From: Altererythrobacter sp. | GTDB taxonomy: Bacteria > Pseudomonadota > Alphaproteobacteria > Sphingomonadales > Sphingomonadaceae | Reading direction: 5' to 3' | Assembly (NCBI GenBank): GCA_016793865.1 | Contig: JAEULJ010000001.1 | Span: 851,496 to 915,495 of the forward strand | DNA: 64,000 bases | In this document: one piece after another, positions 1 through 7,372 of the stretch | How the letters are laid out: every line of letters starts with the position of its first letter | How positions within the stretch are numbered: position 1 is the first letter of the stretch | Notes under the pieces: model-generated | Databases searched by the model: none | Told to the model about the DNA's origin: nothing | What the model saw: only the letters and a program-made list of their open reading frames with translations | Position numbers and translations under genes: made by a program

Positions 1-82
1 GCGCCGCAAGCGGGCTGAGCCGCTTGGTCATGATCAGCGTCATGAACAGCGCGACCATCGCGAAGCCAGAGAATGCGAGCAA
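1..82 (-). CDS. CitMHS-family citrate/H+ symporter, N-terminal fragment
   Basis: Only the first 27 codons lie in the window; the gene runs off the left edge. The readable start is a TTG codon (82-80) preceded by GAGGAGAG on the minus strand. The peptide reads LAFSGFAMVALFMTLIMTKR and then LSPLAA. That is the first membrane helix and the following loop typical of CitM-type citrate-metal:proton symporters. Members of this family import citrate, often as a divalent metal complex. The gene lies downstream of, and in the same direction as, a TctDE-like two-component system and a periplasmic binding protein, which supports a tricarboxylate uptake role. The family call rests on a short segment, so a related 12-helix carboxylate transporter cannot be excluded. 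Confidence 0.7.
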   Translation of the reverse strand, partial: MLAFSGFAMVALFMTLIMTKRLSPLAA

Positions 83-201
83 GGTACTCTCCTCACCACT
101 CCGCCGGCGATCAGTCGCGCCGGTCGAAGCCAATTCCCAGGATGCTAGCGGTGGAAGCTGTCACCACCCTTTCGCATCGCGTGACGGCGACTTGCGCGGC
201 C

Positions 202-1263
202 TCAGTTCCGCCCCATCGCGGTGCGCCAGTTGGCGAGGAATCGTTCGCGCTTCTGCTTGTCGAGATAGGTCATCAGGCCAGGTCCGATGGGGATCGGGCG
301 CAGTGGCCCGATCGCAGCCCCCTGGACGCCCAGCCGTCCATACTGTCCCGGAACCCGGGTGCTGGCGGCCGCGAGATCGCTGCGCGTGGCGAGAATCCGC
401 TGGCCGCGGATCGACATCAGATATTCGAGAAAGGCATGCGCACCCTGCGGATTGGGAGCGGTGCGCGATACGAAGGCTGCGCGCACCACCGCCAGCGTGT
501 AGTCTTCCGGATAGACGATGCGCAGCCGCGCGCCCTGTGTCAGCCGGCTCTTGGCATAGGAGCCGAGCACGTTGTAGCCGAGCGCCACGCGGCCCGCAGC
601 GACATCGTCGATCAATACGCCGATATTGGCGTAGGTGCGCGCCTCGACCTTGCCCATCGATTCGATAAGCGCGCCGAACTCGCTGCTCTGGCGAGCGTCC
701 TGCGCGGCAAGCAGATAGCCGACGTTGCTTTGGGTGATGTCGTATGTGCCGATCCGCCGCTTCCAGAAGTCGAGCCGATCGCGCAGGGAACGCACCAGAT
801 CGAGCCGGGTTCGCGGCGTTTCCTCCGCCGACAGCAGGTCCGGATTTACCACCATCACCACGGGTTCGAAGGTCAGGCCGAAAATCTCGCCGCGCCACTT
901 CGCAGCCGGAGGAAGCGCGTCGGCCGCCGATGAGCTGTGCTTCTGCGCATAGCCGTCGTTGACCAGCTTGACCTGCAGATCCATCGCGGAACTCAGGACG
1001 ATGTCGGCGCTGCCCTGCCCGCCATCCACCTCGCGGACGAAGCGCTCGAACAGGGGCCCCGCGTCCAGTTCGACGTAGCGCAGCCGTATTTCGGGGTGGA
1101 GCCGGCGAAAATCGGCAATCACCGGATTGAACACGGCACTATCGGTGGTGCTGTAGACGGTTACCACCTGACCCGCATGATCTCCGCGGCCGCCTGGCGG
1201 CGAACCGCAGGCGGCGAGAGTGAGGGCGAGGCAAGCCCAGATCATGCGCGCGATCCGCATCAT
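202..1263 (-). CDS. Periplasmic Fe(III)-family substrate-binding lipoprotein
   Basis: This is a 353-residue extracellular solute-binding protein. A lipoprotein signal ends in the lipobox LAAC (Cys19), so the mature protein should be anchored by lipid. The region from about residue 33 (VVTVYSTTDSAVFNPVIADF) resembles the start of Fe3+/AfuA-type ABC binding proteins. No ABC permease or ATPase is beside it. It instead overlaps the sensor kinase gene by 4 bp (ATGA, 1260-1263) and precedes the citrate transporter. In comparable arrangements such proteins bind ligand in the periplasm and present it to the kinase, so a sensory co-receptor role is my inference. The ligand is not evident; a carboxylate or metal-carboxylate is plausible from the neighbours. 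Confidence 0.8.
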   Translation of the reverse strand: MMRIARMIWACLALTLAACGSPPGGRGDHAGQVVTVYSTTDSAVFNPVIADFRRLHPEIRLRYVELDAGPLFERFVREVDGGQGSADIVLSSAMDLQVKLVNDGYAQKHSSSAADALPPAAKWRGEIFGLTFEPVVMVVNPDLLSAEETPRTRLDLVRSLRDRLDFWKRRIGTYDITQSNVGYLLAAQDARQSSEFGALIESMGKVEARTYANIGVLIDDVAAGRVALGYNVLGSYAKSRLTQGARLRIVYPEDYTLAVVRAAFVSRTAPNPQGAHAFLEYLMSIRGQRILATRSDLAAASTRVPGQYGRLGVQGAAIGPLRPIPIGPGLMTYLDKQKRERFLANWRTAMGRN

Positions 1264-2654
1264 GCCGCGGCAAACTCCAGCGTCACCCGCAGGCCGCCCC
1301 CACCGGCGCGATTCTCGACCCGCAGGCTGCCGCCGTGGCTTTCCGCCACCTGACGGACAATCGCCAGCCCCAGTCCTACACCTCCCCCGGCAGGATTGCC
1401 CGTGTTGAACCGCCGGCCCGCGGCGTCGATGGCCTCGGCGGCCATGCCATGCCCGCTGTCGGAAACGCTCAGTTCGAGCGTGGGCCCCACTCGCCGCAGC
1501 AGAACCTCCACCACCTGCTCGCGGCGGTCGTCGGCGGCGCCGTGGACGAGCGCGTTGTGAAGGAGGTTCTTGACTGCCTCGGCCACCATCACCTCGTCCC
1601 CCAGCATCACCGCCTCGGGAAGTTCGGTGGTGAAGCGCACATCGGCATCGCCGACCAGCGGGAGGGCATCGTGCAGCGAGTGCTCGATGACCTTCTTGAG
1701 ATCGAAAGGCGCCGTGTGCCGTGCCTCCGCACGGTGAGCCACCACCGCATCGCTGAGCAACTGGTCAACCAGCCGTGCGAGCCGCTTCGCGCTCAGGCCG
1801 GCCGCGGCCAGGCTGTCCTTGCGCGCCGGCCCGACATTGGTTTCGGCCGCGCGGATCTGAACCAGCAAGGCGGCAAGCGGCGTGCGAAGCTGATGCGCCG
1901 CGTCGGCGATGAAGGTCCGCAGCACGTTCATGTTCTTGTCCAGCCGGCCCATGAACTGATTGACCGCGGCGATCAGCGTCTCGACTTCCCTGGGTACATT
2001 GGTCGCGATGGGGGACAGATCGGCCGCGTTGCGGGCGGCAAGGTCCTGCCCCACTTTCTCGAGCGGCCGCATGGCGCGGCCCACGCTGGCCCACACCACC
2101 GCTCCGGCAAGGACGGTCATCGCGACGATCGGCAGGAGTGCGCGGATGGTGAGCTGCCTGGCGAGCTGGCTCCGCGCCGCCCTGGTCTGGCCGACCTGTA
2201 CCCATACCCAGCCCGAGCGGCCGCCGACCCGGACCTCCCGCCCGAGAGTGACGAACCGCACCGCTTCCCCCCGGTATCTGGCATCGAAGAAGCTCGCGGA
2301 GCCTGTGGCCCCTCCGCGCCGGGTTGCCGCCGTATCGAAGGGCAGGTCCGAATAGCCGGTGACGGTTTTCCCATCGACGCCGATCACGCGGTAGAACACC
2401 CTGTCGTCGGGAGCAGCGGCCAGCATGTCGAGCGCCGCGTAGGGAATATCCACCCTGACCTCGCCTGGCGTAATCGAAAGCGTTTCCGCGATGGAGCCGG
2501 CGGAACCCGTCAGCAGCTGATCGAAGGAGCTGTCGGCGGCGAACTTCGCGTAGGATGTCGCCGCGAGATAGAGCGCGCCCATTCCGGCCGCGAACACTAT
2601 CCCCAACCGCCACAGCAGCGCGCCCCGGATCGAGCGGAAGCCTTTAAGCCGCAT
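1260..2654 (-). CDS. TctE-like sensor histidine kinase
   Basis: This is a membrane sensor kinase of 464 residues. It has an N-terminal helix (about 13-35), a periplasmic region of roughly 130 residues, a second helix near residue 175-192, a HAMP-like linker, the H-box FIADAAHQLRTPL with His254, an N-box (KNLLHNALVHG) and the ATP-binding G boxes DSGHGM and GVGLGLAIV. The order matches the TctE/2CSK group that controls tricarboxylate uptake. The start at 2654 overlaps the response-regulator gene by 11 bp; an in-frame ATG at 2675 would add seven residues and neither has a clear Shine-Dalgarno. It should phosphorylate the adjacent OmpR-type regulator. Confidence 0.88.
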   Translation of the reverse strand: MRLKGFRSIRGALLWRLGIVFAAGMGALYLAATSYAKFAADSSFDQLLTGSAGSIAETLSITPGEVRVDIPYAALDMLAAAPDDRVFYRVIGVDGKTVTGYSDLPFDTAATRRGGATGSASFFDARYRGEAVRFVTLGREVRVGGRSGWVWVQVGQTRAARSQLARQLTIRALLPIVAMTVLAGAVVWASVGRAMRPLEKVGQDLAARNAADLSPIATNVPREVETLIAAVNQFMGRLDKNMNVLRTFIADAAHQLRTPLAALLVQIRAAETNVGPARKDSLAAAGLSAKRLARLVDQLLSDAVVAHRAEARHTAPFDLKKVIEHSLHDALPLVGDADVRFTTELPEAVMLGDEVMVAEAVKNLLHNALVHGAADDRREQVVEVLLRRVGPTLELSVSDSGHGMAAEAIDAAGRRFNTGNPAGGGVGLGLAIVRQVAESHGGSLRVENRAGGGGLRVTLEFAAA

Positions 2655-3318
2655 CGTCGGCCGGTTCGATGGCATATCCGAGGCCGCGCGCGGTACGAAT
2701 GGTCAGTACCCCGGCGAATTTCTTGCGCAATCGGGCGATGTAGACCTCGATCGCATTGGGCCCGGCGTCGTGGTCGAAATCGAAGAGCTGATCCGCGATC
2801 TGGTCCTTGTCCAGCATGCGTCCCTTGCTCCGCAGCAGGATCTCCAGCAGGCGGAACTCGCGATTGGGCAGCAGCATCTGCGTGTTGTCGACCGTCACGA
2901 TCTTGGCGATGCCATCGAACACCATCCGGCCGATGACGATGCGGTCCGAAGCCTCTCCCTTGGCACGGCGCAGCAGGGCACGGCAGCGGGCGAGGAACTC
3001 GCGAACATCGAATGGCTTGGCGAGGTAGTCGTCAGCGCCGATGTCCAGCGCGACAACGCGGTCATCGACGGCGGCGCGGGCGGTCAGCACCAGCACCGGC
3101 GTCCTGTCGCCGCGAGCCCGCAACCCGCGAAGGATCGCTATCCCGTCGAGATCGGGAAGGCCGACATCCACCACGATCGCGTCGTATGATTGAAAGGCGA
3201 GTATGGATGCCGCTTCGGCGCCATTGCGCTCCCAATCGATGGCATAGCCTTCCTGGCGGAGGCAATCCGCGATTGCGCGACCCAGATGCTCGTCATCCTC
3301 AATGACCAGCAGCCGCAC
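2644..3318 (-). CDS. OmpR-family response regulator (TctD-like)
   Basis: This is a 224-residue DNA-binding response regulator. The receiver domain starts at LLVIEDDE with the acidic pair and carries the phospho-acceptor Asp51 (VVDVGLPDLDG) and the conserved Lys in the YLAKPFD motif. A winged-helix effector domain fills residues 130-220. The start codon is GTG (3318), with GGGAGG five bases upstream. It is the first gene of the unit regulator-kinase-binding protein-transporter, so it probably controls the downstream citrate transporter and its own operon. TctD and QseB/PmrA-type regulators are similar in sequence; the neighbours favour TctD. Confidence 0.9.
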   Translation of the reverse strand: MRLLVIEDDEHLGRAIADCLRQEGYAIDWERNGAEAASILAFQSYDAIVVDVGLPDLDGIAILRGLRARGDRTPVLVLTARAAVDDRVVALDIGADDYLAKPFDVREFLARCRALLRRAKGEASDRIVIGRMVFDGIAKIVTVDNTQMLLPNREFRLLEILLRSKGRMLDKDQIADQLFDFDHDAGPNAIEVYIARLRKKFAGVLTIRTARGLGYAIEPADDAA

Positions 3319-3498
3319 CCAAGCCTCCCTCGTCGAGACAGCGGTCGTGCCGGTGGCGGCGCGCCGGGTCTTCGGGTGCGATATCCGCGCTTCCCCCCCG
3401 GTTCGTCAACCACCGGTCGTCGCCGGCGTCGAGAGGCCCTTGGCGCGCCGCTCGCAGGAGCGACGCTCGCCACGGGCATCGCGCCAGGCTATGAATGG

Positions 3499-3514
3499 CT
3501 GTAGTAACTACAAG
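3499..3514 (+). promoter_or_regulatory. MerR-type operator upstream of the merR-like gene
   Basis: The dyad CTGTAGTAACTACAAG lies 8 bases before the ATG of the MerR-like gene. Its core CTGTAG-N2-CTACA matches the core of the second site at 7351-7367, so both are probably bound by the same regulator. A site this close to the start fits autoregulation. I could not assign unambiguous -35 and -10 boxes here. Confidence 0.6.
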
Positions 3515-3522
3515 GTATTGCC

Positions 3523-3969
3523 ATGAAGATCGGCGAACTTGCCCGGGCGGCCGGGTCGAAAAACGAAACCATTCGCTTCTACGAACGCATCGGACTGCTG
3601 CCCCGCCCTGTCCGCACGGATTCGAACTACCGCGACTACGGCCCCGGCGACGTGGACAGGCTTGCGTTCATCCGGCACGCCCGCGGCCTCGGCTTCGAGC
3701 TCGAGGACATCCGCTCGCTCATCGACCTCGCCGAGCAGCCGGAACGGGATTGCACCGCCGCCGACACGATCGCTTCGCGCCATCTGGCCGCAGTGGAGGA
3801 GAAGATCCTGCGCCTCCAGACCCTGCGCGACGAACTTGCCGACATGGTCCGCCAATGTCGCGGGGGCCAATTGGCGAGCTGCCGGATTCTGGAGACCCTG
3901 GCCACACACAGCCGCTGCGGACCGGGACATGCGCCAGCGGCCCCTCAGGGCGGCTGGCGCGCGTCCTAG
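3523..3969 (+). CDS. MerR-family metal regulator, CadR/PbrR-like
   Basis: This is a 148-residue MerR protein. The N-terminal winged helix begins KIGELARAAGSKNETIRFYE, with the family IGLLP turn, and is followed by a long dimerisation helix. Cysteines fall at 77, 112, 120 and 132. CadR/PbrR/ZntR-type sensors of Cd, Pb and Zn use Cys77, Cys112 and a third cysteine near 119-124, so a divalent-metal sensor is likely. It lacks the CueR/CopY-type CxxxxxxC-only pattern. The gene converges on the DsbA-like gene (18-bp gap) and should control the promoter at 7342-7372. AAGG about 8 bases upstream may serve as ribosome-binding site. Confidence 0.85.
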   Translation: MKIGELARAAGSKNETIRFYERIGLLPRPVRTDSNYRDYGPGDVDRLAFIRHARGLGFELEDIRSLIDLAEQPERDCTAADTIASRHLAAVEEKILRLQTLRDELADMVRQCRGGQLASCRILETLATHSRCGPGHAPAAPQGGWRAS

Positions 3970-3987
3970 CCTAGGCCAGTCGGCCGA

Positions 3988-4641
3988 TTACTTACGGATG
4001 GCCTGCACCTCGGCGGTGACCAGAGCGTCGAGTTGCTGCGGGCCGAACTCGACCAGTGGGCGGCCGTTGACGTAGAAGGTCGGGGTGCCGGGGATTTTCA
4101 GCGCCTCTCCGTCGGCCACATCCTGCTTCATCATGGCGGTCACCTTCGGCGAGGCCAGCGCCGCGCGTGCCTTCTTTTCGTCCAGGCCCGCCGCCTTGGC
4201 TGCGGCCCATGCGCTCGTCATGTCGCCATCGTGCCACTGGGGCTGGCTGTCGAGCAGCGCGGTCATCACCGGCTCGTACACGCCCTGGGTGCGCGCGGCT
4301 TCCATGATCCGCACCGCTTCCTCCGATCCGCGATGGAACGGCGCGTAGCGCAGGACGAGCCGGATATCCTTCGGATTGCGGCTCATGATGTCCTTCACGA
4401 TCGGATGGAAGGCGCGGCACGCCTCGCAGGAGGGATCGAAGAACTCGACGATGGTCACGCGGGCGTTGCGCGGGCCGATGATGGGCGAGTGGGGGCGGAC
4501 GAGCAGCTTGGCATCCACAGCCGGCTGCGGGGTGGCCGCATTGGCGGGATCGGCCTCGGCACCACGGTAAAGGACAGCCGCGGTGGTGAAGCCGCCCGCC
4601 ATGAGGGCGGTGAGGGCGATGACGGTCAGACGCTTGTTCAT
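3988..4641 (-). CDS. DsbA-family periplasmic thiol oxidoreductase
   Basis: This is a 217-residue thioredoxin-fold protein with an N-terminal signal or membrane anchor (residues 4-24). The redox motif is CEAC (Cys72, Cys75) in FFDPSCEACRAFHP. The cis-proline loop IPGTPTFYVNGRP is present near the C-terminus. The fold matches the DsbA/Com1/BdbD type, which forms or rearranges disulfides in exported proteins. The ATG overlaps the stop of the DsbB-like gene (ATGA, 4638-4641), so the two are probably translationally coupled and form a redox pair. It is the last gene of the MerR-controlled unit. A protective role against thiol-reactive metals is inferred from context. Confidence 0.88.
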   Translation of the reverse strand: MNKRLTVIALTALMAGGFTTAAVLYRGAEADPANAATPQPAVDAKLLVRPHSPIIGPRNARVTIVEFFDPSCEACRAFHPIVKDIMSRNPKDIRLVLRYAPFHRGSEEAVRIMEAARTQGVYEPVMTALLDSQPQWHDGDMTSAWAAAKAAGLDEKKARAALASPKVTAMMKQDVADGEALKIPGTPTFYVNGRPLVEFGPQQLDALVTAEVQAIRK

Positions 4642-5114
4642 GGTATGGTTCTCCGGTTCGAGAGCGAGAGAAGTCCCGCGATTGCAGTGAAGGCGGCGAG
4701 CGAGACGAGCGGCAGGGGGATCGCGCCGGCGATCGTCATGCCCTCGCCGGAACAGGACGGTCCCGCGCCGCAGGGTTGGACCTCGGCAGGAACGATCCCG
4801 AGGTAGAGCAGGCTGTGGTACAGCGCGACCAGCCAGCCAAGAGCGGCAAGCGGCAGTGCATAGCGAGCGATGCCCGCATCGCCTCGAAACGCCGCCAGGC
4901 CGAGGATGACGGCGAGGGGAAACATGAAAATGCGCTGAAACCAGCACAGGTTGCACGGAGCCTGGCCCATCACTTCGCCGATGAAGAGCGCGGCAAGTGT
5001 GGCGACAAGCGCGACCAGCCACGCCGCCAGCAGGTATTGCCAGGACCGTGTGCCGTTCGTGAGCGGGCCCTGGTCGGAACCCGGGACACCTGGCGGAGGG
5101 GAGGAGGATGCCAC
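4638..5114 (-). CDS. DsbB-family disulfide bond formation membrane protein
   Basis: This is a four-helix inner-membrane protein of 158 residues. The first cysteine pair sits in APCNLCWFQR, the standard DsbB CxxC motif with the quinone-proximal arginine. The second periplasmic pair is in QPCGAGPSCSGEG. It should reoxidise the adjacent DsbA-like protein using quinone. The chosen GTG start (5114) lies just after the stop of the metallohydrolase gene and has AGGGA upstream. An upstream ATG at 5207 would lie inside that gene and add a long non-hydrophobic tail, so I reject it. The pair is BdbC/BdbD-like in being co-located. Confidence 0.87.
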   Translation of the reverse strand: MASSSPPPGVPGSDQGPLTNGTRSWQYLLAAWLVALVATLAALFIGEVMGQAPCNLCWFQRIFMFPLAVILGLAAFRGDAGIARYALPLAALGWLVALYHSLLYLGIVPAEVQPCGAGPSCSGEGMTIAGAIPLPLVSLAAFTAIAGLLSLSNRRTIP

Positions 5115-5118
5115 GGCG

Positions 5119-5868
5119 CTATCCCTGATCGCGCCGGTCGACGGGCTCGCCCGAAGCGGAAACCGCATCGGTCGCGCCGCAAAGGCGATTGGCAGGCACC
5201 GCGACATCGATCCGCTTCGGGTATGGCAGGTCGAGCGCCGCCATGATCTCCACGAAGCTGTCGAGCGTGATGGCTTCGCCCAGGCGCGGGTTGCGGGCGC
5301 GCTCCTGAGCGACCGAGCTCACGCGCCGCCCCTCGTAGTCGTGCGCGGGGAATACCAGGCAATCGTCGGGCAGGGTGAATATCTTGTCATGGACCGAGCG
5401 GTAGAGGGTGGGCGCATCGCCGTTCTGGAAATCGGTGCGCCCGCAGCCGTCGATCAGCAGTGCATCTCCGGTGAATATCCGCATCTCGCCGCTACCACAC
5501 AAGGAGAGATAGCTGTGGTGATCGTCCGTGTGGCCGGGCGTGAACAGCGGTTTCAGGCTTACACTCCCTACCTCCAGCGATGTGCCTTCACGCACTGCGA
5601 TGTCGGCGCAGGACGTATCGGCGGCATCCGGCATCGCCACCCGGCATCCGGTCAGGGCGCGCAGCCGGCTGGCGGCGGTGACGTGATCGGCATGAATATG
5701 CGTTTCCACGGTCAGCGCCAGGGTCAGCCCGAGCTGCTGCAAGACCGCCAGGTCCCGTTCCGCCGTTTCCAGAACCGGGTCGATCAGCATCGCCTGCCCC
5801 GTGTCCTCGCAGCCCAGCACATAGGTGTAGGTGGACGATTCCGGCTCTACCAGCTGGCGGAAGATCAT
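5119..5868 (-). CDS. ETHE1-like persulfide dioxygenase / MBL-fold hydrolase
   Basis: This is a 249-residue metallo-beta-lactamase-fold protein. It starts MIFRQLVEPESSTYTYVLG, which is characteristic of the ETHE1/persulfide dioxygenase branch. Metal ligands are visible as HIHADH (His57, His59, Asp61, His62), FTPGHT, the aspartate in FTGDALL, and a C-terminal histidine in PAHDYEG. ETHE1 enzymes oxidise glutathione persulfide to sulfite with O2 at a single Fe(II). No rhodanese domain is fused. The ATG at 5868 lies 13 bases after the CDF stop; a further in-frame ATG at 5901 lies inside the CDF gene. In this metal-responsive unit it may remove sulfane sulfur. A glyoxalase-II-like activity is the main alternative. 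Confidence 0.82.
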   Translation of the reverse strand: MIFRQLVEPESSTYTYVLGCEDTGQAMLIDPVLETAERDLAVLQQLGLTLALTVETHIHADHVTAASRLRALTGCRVAMPDAADTSCADIAVREGTSLEVGSVSLKPLFTPGHTDDHHSYLSLCGSGEMRIFTGDALLIDGCGRTDFQNGDAPTLYRSVHDKIFTLPDDCLVFPAHDYEGRRVSSVAQERARNPRLGEAITLDSFVEIMAALDLPYPKRIDVAVPANRLCGATDAVSASGEPVDRRDQG

Positions 5869-5881
5869 CCCGGCGCCTCTT

Positions 5882-6691
5882 TCAATCCAGCGCCACGGCA
5901 ACGGTCGTCCGGTCGGCGCGGAACTGGGGCCATGCCTCGCGCAGCACGCGGATGGCGGAGCGGAAGAAAAGAACCGCGATGATTCCGCCCACGATGATGT
6001 CGGGCCAGCCGGACTGGAACAGGTAGACGCCGCCCGCCGCCACGATCACGCCGGTGTTGGCGATCACGTCGTTGCGCGAGCATTCGAAGGTGCTGGACAT
6101 ATTCACGTCGCGATGGCGGAAGCGGTACAGCAGGGCGAGGCAGGTGAGGTTGGCGGCAAGCGCGATCGCACCGAACACACCCATCGTCTGGGCCGTGGGC
6201 ACGACATCGCCGACAAGCTTGAGAACCACCTCGATCGCCACCCAGATACCGAAGGCCGCGATGACACCGGCCTTGACCAGGGCCGCGCCCGCTCGCCAGC
6301 GCAGGCTGCGCTTCAGCGCATAGAGGCTGAGCATATACACCAACGCATCGCCCAGCATGTCCACCGAATCGGCCATGAGCGCCGTCGATCGAGCCATGAT
6401 GCCGGCGGTGAACTCGGCGAAGAACATGACCAGATTGATGACCAGGACAATCACGAGCACTCGGCGGACATCGGCGTGCGAGCCGAGCGCGGCGATCTCC
6501 TGCTCCTTGGCGGAGCAGCAATCGTCACCTTGGAAGGCCAGCGCGCCGTCGCCGCCGGCTCCGGGCGCGCTCGCATCGCAGCTGCCAGTGGCGGCCGCCG
6601 TGCCCCCGCACTGACCGGAAGGCCCGGCCAGTGCGGGGGTCTCGGAAGGACAGCACCCGCCCCCGCCTGCGGGGTGATCGACTTTAGCCAC
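5882..6691 (-). CDS. CDF cation transporter with Cys-rich N-terminal tail, no C-terminal domain
   Basis: This 269-residue protein has a cysteine-rich tail (Cys13, 14, 28, 38, 58, 59; two CC pairs) followed from about residue 72 by a six-helix CDF transport domain. Helix 2 carries DSVDMLGDALVY, and helix 5 carries SRNDVIANTG, the positions that hold the metal site in CDF proteins. The protein ends soon after helix 6 (about residue 268), so the usual cytoplasmic ferredoxin-like domain is absent. CDF proteins export divalent metals such as Zn or Cd from the cytoplasm by proton antiport. The start overlaps the peroxiredoxin gene by 8 bp. Metal specificity cannot be read from sequence. Confidence 0.85.
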   Translation of the reverse strand: MAKVDHPAGGGGCCPSETPALAGPSGQCGGTAAATGSCDASAPGAGGDGALAFQGDDCCSAKEQEIAALGSHADVRRVLVIVLVINLVMFFAEFTAGIMARSTALMADSVDMLGDALVYMLSLYALKRSLRWRAGAALVKAGVIAAFGIWVAIEVVLKLVGDVVPTAQTMGVFGAIALAANLTCLALLYRFRHRDVNMSSTFECSRNDVIANTGVIVAAGGVYLFQSGWPDIIVGGIIAVLFFRSAIRVLREAWPQFRADRTTVAVALD

Positions 6692-7319
6692 GCGGCTGCT
6701 TCGTGACGCGCAGATAGGGCTTCAGCGCGGTCCATCCATCGGGGAATTTCTCGCGTGCCTGCTCGTCGGAGAGCGAGGGCACGATGATGACATCCTCGCC
6801 CTGGCGCCAGTTCACCGGGGTGGCGACGCTGTGCTTCGCGGTGAGCTGAAGCGAATCGATGGTGCGGAGGATTTCCTGGAAGTTGCGGCCGGTGCTGGCC
6901 GGGTAGGTGAGGCTGAGCTTCACCTTCTTGTCCGGGCCGATGATGAACACCGATCGGACGGTGAATGTATCGTCCGCGTTGGGATGGATCATGCCGTACA
7001 GCGTCGCGATCCTGCGGTCGGGATCGGCGATCAGCGGGAAATTGAGCGCATGGCCCTGGGTCTCGGCAATATCGCCCGCCCAGGCATGGTGGTCGTCCAG
7101 CGGATCGACGCTCAGCCCCGCGACCTTCACGTTGCGGCTCTCGAAATCCGGCTTGAGCCGGGCGACCTCGCCCAGCTCGGTGGTGCAGACCGGCGTGAAG
7201 TCCTTCGGGTGCGAGAACAGCACCGCCCATCCATCGCCCATCCACTTGTGGAAGCTGATAGGCCCGTCGGTGGTTTCTGCCTCGAAGTCAGGGGCGATAT
7301 CGCCCAGCTGTAAAGTCAT
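6684..7319 (-). CDS. 1-Cys peroxiredoxin (Prx6/AhpC-TSA family)
   Basis: This is a 211-residue thiol peroxidase with the active-site motif FTPVCTTELG (Cys45). It has no second cysteine, so it is a 1-Cys enzyme of the Prx6 type. The long C-terminal region (VNWRQGEDVIIVPSLSDEQA) matches that group. It reduces hydroperoxides and needs an outside thiol for recycling. It is the first gene after the MerR-type promoter (7342-7372), and AAGGAGAT lies upstream of its ATG. Its placement under a metal-responsive promoter is unusual and suggests that oxidative damage caused by the metal is one of the stresses this unit handles. Confidence 0.92.
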   Translation of the reverse strand: MTLQLGDIAPDFEAETTDGPISFHKWMGDGWAVLFSHPKDFTPVCTTELGEVARLKPDFESRNVKVAGLSVDPLDDHHAWAGDIAETQGHALNFPLIADPDRRIATLYGMIHPNADDTFTVRSVFIIGPDKKVKLSLTYPASTGRNFQEILRTIDSLQLTAKHSVATPVNWRQGEDVIIVPSLSDEQAREKFPDGWTALKPYLRVTKQPRG

Positions 7320-7341
7320 GAGATTATCTCCTTCTCGCCCT

Positions 7342-7372
7342 TATATAGACCCTGTAGTCGCTACAGGCTCAA
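7342..7372 (-). promoter_or_regulatory. MerR-type promoter with 19-bp spacer
   Basis: On the minus strand a -35 box TTGAGC (7372-7367) is followed by 19 bases and a -10 box TATATA (7347-7342). The spacer holds the dyad CCTGTAGCGACTACAGG (7351-7367). Overlong 19-20 bp spacers with a central dyad are the hallmark of MerR-activated promoters. The -35 box overlaps the TGA stop codon of the upstream ATPase gene. It should drive the unit peroxiredoxin-CDF-persulfide dioxygenase-dsbB-dsbA. Confidence 0.85.

Noticed and set aside
1335..2936. Plus-strand open frame of 533 codons opposite the sensor kinase
   Set aside because: Antisense to a kinase with all H, N and G boxes; no start signal or domain.
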